A stretch of 42,349 nt of DNA from Caulobacter sp. 17J65-9 (lineage in GTDB: Bacteria; Pseudomonadota; Alphaproteobacteria; Caulobacterales; Caulobacteraceae): the NCBI RefSeq assembly GCF_010975005.1, contig NZ_JAAIVC010000017.1, positions 1 to 42,349 of the forward strand. The letters run 5' to 3'. The notes beneath the pieces were generated by a model. It saw nothing but the letters and a program-made list of their open reading frames with translations. It ran no database searches and was not told the DNA's origin. Positions 39,136 to 42,349 of this stretch are shown here, in pieces (within the stretch, counting starts at the first letter, position 1; each line of letters begins with the position of its first letter). A program made the position numbers and the translations under genes.

Positions 39136-39741
39136 TCACTGTTTGTTGAACTCGGCCGAAATGGAAACCCGGACCTCGTCCGAAAAGACGTTGGCCGGCA
39201 GCTTCGGCGCGACGCCGAAGTCAGAACGCTTGAACGCGCCCTCGGCCTGGAAGCCCATCACCGGCTTGCCGTTGAAGGGGTGAGCCCCTCCGCCGATGAA
39301 GGTCACGTCCAGGGTGACCGGCTTGGTCACGCCGTTCAGGGTCAGGTCGCCGGCCACCTTGGCGGCGTTAGCACCCTGCGGCGCCACGCTCTTCGACACG
39401 AAGGTGATCGGCGTGCCGCCGAAGAAGGTGGTCCCGATCTCCTTGTCGAAGTCCGGCAGGCCGGTGTGCACGGTCGCCGGATCGAGGGTCGCGTTGATCG
39501 ATATGGCCGAGGCGTCCTTCGGATCGAACTTCAGCGTGCCGTCCACGCCGTCGATCCGGAAGGTGTAGTTGGAGAAGCCCATGTGCACGCCGCGCACCGT
39601 GGCGCTCGCGTGCCGCTTGTCGACCGCATAGGTCCCGGCCGGCTGGTCGGCCGGATTGCCCGACCAGCCGCGCCCCTGGGCGTCGGCGGTTCCGGCGAAC
39701 GCGGCGGCGGCCGCCAGGGCGATCAAGGTGGCGCGGATCAT
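39136..39741 (-). CDS. YceI-family periplasmic protein, copy 2
   Basis: A 201-residue member of the family. The signal peptide is MIRATLIALAAAAAFAGTADA. The barrel starts with PAGTYAVDKRHASATVRGVHMGFSNYTFRI and contains LPDFDKEIGTTFFGGTPITFVSKSV, GDLTLNGVTKPVTLDVTFIGGG and FKRSDFGVAPKLPANVFSDEVRVSISAEF. The ATG at 39741 has a weak GGGAAG site; a frame extension upstream lacks a signal peptide. It lies 41 bases upstream of the cytochrome gene and 86 bases downstream of copy 3. Confidence 0.9.
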   Translation of the reverse strand: MIRATLIALAAAAAFAGTADAQGRGWSGNPADQPAGTYAVDKRHASATVRGVHMGFSNYTFRIDGVDGTLKFDPKDASAISINATLDPATVHTGLPDFDKEIGTTFFGGTPITFVSKSVAPQGANAAKVAGDLTLNGVTKPVTLDVTFIGGGAHPFNGKPVMGFQAEGAFKRSDFGVAPKLPANVFSDEVRVSISAEFNKQ

Positions 39742-39827
39742 TGGACGGCTTCCCGAACTGTCATTTTCGCTGTTGCGGATATTGCCGACAGCCAAGCTCG
39801 GCGGAAGCCCGACTCACGAAACCGTGA

Positions 39828-40448
39828 TCACCCTGCCGAGCGGCTGAACTCCGCCTCGATCCGAAGCTGCACGTCGTCGGAGGCCAGGACCTGGTACTCG
39901 GTGGAACCGAACTCGCTGCGCTTGAACGATCCCGTGGCCGACACGCCCACGCGCGGGCGGCCGTCGGCGCCGGACGCGATGTCGGAGATCTTCGCGTCCA
40001 GGGTCAGCGGCCGGGTCACGCCCCGGAAGGTCAGCTCCCCGTGGATCTTGCCGCTGGTCGGCCCGGTCCGTTCGATGCGGGTCGAGGCGAACTTCATCTG
40101 CGGATACTGGGCGGCGTCGAGCATGGCGTCGGCGACCCGCTTGTCGAACGCCGAAGATCCCGCCTCCGCCGAGGTCGCGTCCACCACGACCGACACCTTC
40201 GACGCCGTCGGGTCTGAAGAGACGTCGAGCGTCCCCTCGAACCGGCCGAACTTCATGGTGTGGGTGGTGACGCCCAGCTGCGACACCCGCGCGCTCAGCG
40301 TGGAGCGCCCCAGATCGAGGGTGTAGGCGCCCGGGGTCGTCCCCGCCGTATGGTCGGCAGGCGCGTCCTGGACCGGCCCGGCCGCAACCGCCGGGGCCGC
40401 GAAGCCCATCAAGATCGCCGCCGAGAGCACGCACGCCACGCGAACCAT
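39828..40448 (-). CDS. YceI-family periplasmic protein, copy 3
   Basis: A 206-residue member and first gene of the operon. The signal peptide is MVRVACVLSAAILMGFAAPAVA. The domain has GAYTLDLGRSTLSARVSQLGVTTHTMKFGRFEG, AFDKRVADAMLDAAQYPQMKFAS, GELTFRGVTRPLTLDAKI and FKRSEFGSTEYQVLASDDVQLRIEAEF. A CGGAGG site lies about 11 bases before the ATG. The roughly 194 bases upstream, shared with the divergent acyl-CoA dehydrogenase gene, should hold its promoter. Confidence 0.9.
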   Translation of the reverse strand: MVRVACVLSAAILMGFAAPAVAAGPVQDAPADHTAGTTPGAYTLDLGRSTLSARVSQLGVTTHTMKFGRFEGTLDVSSDPTASKVSVVVDATSAEAGSSAFDKRVADAMLDAAQYPQMKFASTRIERTGPTSGKIHGELTFRGVTRPLTLDAKISDIASGADGRPRVGVSATGSFKRSEFGSTEYQVLASDDVQLRIEAEFSRSAG

Positions 40449-40642
40449 CCGGACGCCTCCCTCCGAGGACCGACCCTCACGGAACCTAACGCGCAGATAT
40501 TCGAGCCGGAAGCGGCGCGAAACCGGCGAAAATGACGGCGGGGATCGCCGGGCGCCGTGCTAAGCCGACCGCGATTTACGCACGCCGAGGTGCGTCGCGA
40601 CGGGGCGTGGGGCCTCGTCCGCCGGGTGGAGAGTCCAAGTCG

Positions 40643-42349
40643 ATGAGCTTCCGCGCCCCTGTTCGCGACCTGCTGTTCAGCCTGACCGAAGTCGCCGGCC
40701 TCGACCGGCTGATCGAGACCGGCGCCTGGCCCGACCTGGACCGCGACCTCGCCGGCGCGGTGCTGGAGCACGCGGGCGACCTGGCCACCGACGTCCTGGC
40801 CCCGCTGAACCGGCAGGGCGACCTGAACGGCGCGAAGTACGCCAACGGCGCGGTGACCGCGGCGCCTGGCTTCCGCGACGCCTACGAGGCCTTCGCCGAG
40901 GGCGGCTGGCACGGCCTGGCGGCGGAAACCCAGTACGGCGGCCAGGGCCTCCCCAAGGCGCTGGAGCTGGCGGCGTTCGAGATGTTCCACGCCGCCAACA
41001 TGGCCTTCGGCCTGTGCCCGATGCTGACCCTGGCCGGCATCGAGGCCCTGCAGGCGCACGGCACCGAGCGCCAGAACGCGCTGTACCTGCCCAAGCTGAT
41101 CTCGGGCGAGTGGACCGGGGCGATGGTGCTGACCGAGCCGCAGTCGGGCTCCGACCTCGGCACCCTGCGCACCCGCGCCGAGCCGAACGGCGACGGGACC
41201 TACGCCCTGCACGGCCAGAAGATCTTCATCACCTGGGGCGACCACGACTGCACCGACAACATCGTGCACTTCGTGCTGGCCCGCCTGCCCGACGCCCCCG
41301 CCGGCGTGAAGGGCATCTCGCTGTTCCTGACCTCCAAGTTCGACGTCGGCGACGACGGGAAGCTGGGCGGGCGCAACGCCTTCCGCCCGGTGGGCGTCGA
41401 GCACAAGCTGGGCATCCACGCCTCGCCCACCTGCGTCATGGCCTACGAGGGCGCGCGGGCCGAGCTGGTCGGCGAGCTCAACCAGGGCCTCGCCCACATG
41501 TTCACCATGATGAACGCCGCGCGCCTGGCGGTCGGCGGCGAAGGCGTCGGCATCGCCGAGCGCGCCTACCAGCACGCCCTGGCCTACGCCCTGGAGCGCC
41601 GCCAGGGCCGCTCGGCCTGGACCGGCGAAGCTTCGGCCCGGATCTTCGACCACCCGGACGTTCGGCGCATGCTGGCCGTCTCCAAGGCCAAGATCGAAGC
41701 GGCGCGCGGCGTCTGCCTGTCGACCGCGGTGGCCGCGGGCCTGGCCGAGCACGCCGCGACCGAAGACGAGCGCGCCCGCTGGAAGCGCCGCGAGGACCTG
41801 TTCGTGCCGGTGGCCAAGGCCTGGTCGACCGACGTCGGCGTCGAGGTCTCGTCGCTGGGCGTGCAGGTGCACGGCGGCATGGGCTTCATCGAGGAGACCG
41901 GCGCGGCCCAGCACTATCGCGACGCCCGCATCGCCCCGATCTACGAGGGCACCAACGGCATCCAGGCCGTCGACCTGACCGGGCGCAAGCTGTCGGTCGG
42001 CGGCGGCCAGGCCGCCCACGAGCTGGTCGCCGACATCCGCGCCGACATCGCTGTCATGGCCGGCGATCCGCGCCTGGCCCCGGCCGTCGCGAAGCTGACC
42101 GCCGGCGTCGACGCGCTGGAGGCGGCCACCGCCTGGCTGCTGGAGCGCAAGGCCGACCGTCCGGCCGACGTGCTGGCCGGGGCCAGCGCCTACCTGGCCC
42201 TGACCGGCGACGTGGCCGGCGGCTGGATGCTGGCCAAGGGCGCCCAGGCCGCCGCGCGCGGCCTGACCGAAGGCGCGGGCGACCCGGCCTGGCTGAACGG
42301 CAAGCTGAACCTGCTGCAGGTCTACGCCGACAACGTGCTGGCCCAGGCG
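40643..42349 (+). CDS. Acyl-CoA dehydrogenase, large DmdC-like class (3' partial)
   Basis: The start ATG at 40643 (GGAGAG site about 11 bases upstream) opens a frame that runs off the right edge; 569 codons are visible. Domains follow the acyl-CoA dehydrogenase order: N-terminal helices, a middle beta domain (LTEPQSGSDLGTLRTRAE, HGQKIFITWGDHD), and the C-terminal helical domain with ARLAVGGEGVGIAERAYQHAL, VQVHGGMGFIEETGAAQHYRDARI and APIYEGTNGIQAVDL, where the Glu of YEGTNG is the expected catalytic base. The extra C-terminal part identifies the ~600-residue class that includes the methylmercaptopropionyl-CoA dehydrogenase DmdC. The substrate is not predictable; a role in fatty acid beta-oxidation is as likely. 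Confidence 0.92.
   Translation, partial: MSFRAPVRDLLFSLTEVAGLDRLIETGAWPDLDRDLAGAVLEHAGDLATDVLAPLNRQGDLNGAKYANGAVTAAPGFRDAYEAFAEGGWHGLAAETQYGGQGLPKALELAAFEMFHAANMAFGLCPMLTLAGIEALQAHGTERQNALYLPKLISGEWTGAMVLTEPQSGSDLGTLRTRAEPNGDGTYALHGQKIFITWGDHDCTDNIVHFVLARLPDAPAGVKGISLFLTSKFDVGDDGKLGGRNAFRPVGVEHKLGIHASPTCVMAYEGARAELVGELNQGLAHMFTMMNAARLAVGGEGVGIAERAYQHALAYALERRQGRSAWTGEASARIFDHPDVRRMLAVSKAKIEAARGVCLSTAVAAGLAEHAATEDERARWKRREDLFVPVAKAWSTDVGVEVSSLGVQVHGGMGFIEETGAAQHYRDARIAPIYEGTNGIQAVDLTGRKLSVGGGQAAHELVADIRADIAVMAGDPRLAPAVAKLTAGVDALEAATAWLLERKADRPADVLAGASAYLALTGDVAGGWMLAKGAQAAARGLTEGAGDPAWLNGKLNLLQVYADNVLAQA

Noticed and set aside
1-42349. CRISPR arrays, tRNA or rRNA genes, insertion sequences, phage genes
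   Set aside because: No regularly spaced repeats, no tRNA or rRNA-like segments, and no transposase or integrase motif were seen while reading either strand.

Overview
The window is about 42 kb of very GC-rich chromosome, densely coded on both strands. It looks like an alphaproteobacterium of the Caulobacteraceae type (Caulobacter or Phenylobacterium relatives). That assignment is an inference from codon use, from GCTANAWC-like -10 boxes, and from gene families such as COQ4-type ubiquinone proteins, TIGR02301 and multiple YceI proteins. I see no rRNA, tRNA, CRISPR array, integrase or transposase. The region reads as ordinary core chromosome with many small envelope genes of unknown function.

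Left part (1-7.4 kb): the tail of a hybrid sensor kinase ends at a strong hairpin terminator shared with convergent ilvE. Divergent from ilvE is an overlapping OmpR-type regulator / EnvZ-type kinase pair. Then come a tandem duplication of a small secreted family, ubiA (ubiquinone synthesis), a DUF3298/RsiV-like lipoprotein and a HAD hydrolase. From 7.4 to 12.6 kb: a secreted protein with a TonB-C-like domain, a fatty acid desaturase, a YdcF/DUF218 protein, a large unknown membrane-anchored protein, a class I methyltransferase, a VOC protein and a cysteine-cluster protein.

Middle (12.6-30.5 kb): an EamA exporter; two tandem YbaY-like proteins, one apparently without its lipoprotein signal; an ABM-domain protein with COQ4; a ribbon-helix-helix protein convergent with a small membrane protein; and a UvrD/PcrA helicase. 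An inverted pair of palindromic intergenic repeats follows the helicase. After it lie an overlapping racemase / D-cysteine desulfhydrase pair, an NYN-domain gene with a DUF7662-like membrane protein and a small protein, two related secreted proteins, argS coupled to an upstream secreted protein, ispH, rnhA, a stomatin-NfeD-lipoprotein operon, and an overlapping pair of periplasmic proteins.

Right part (30.5-42.3 kb): a Nudix hydrolase, an FAD-linked D-2-hydroxyacid dehydrogenase, a small membrane protein, a BchE-like B12-dependent radical SAM protein, yaaA, two short-chain dehydrogenases (one a probable 3-hydroxybutyrate dehydrogenase), and a five-gene operon of three YceI proteins, cytochrome b561 and Sua5. 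The window ends inside a large acyl-CoA dehydrogenase.

Two themes recur. First, small exported proteins are repeatedly duplicated locally. Second, several genes without a Shine-Dalgarno sequence carry a GCTA-type -10 box only 6-10 bases before the start codon, which suggests leaderless transcripts. No single locus is clearly a new system. The best leads are the NYN/DUF7662 cluster, the BchE-like orphan, the YceI operon and the leaderless-promoter pattern.
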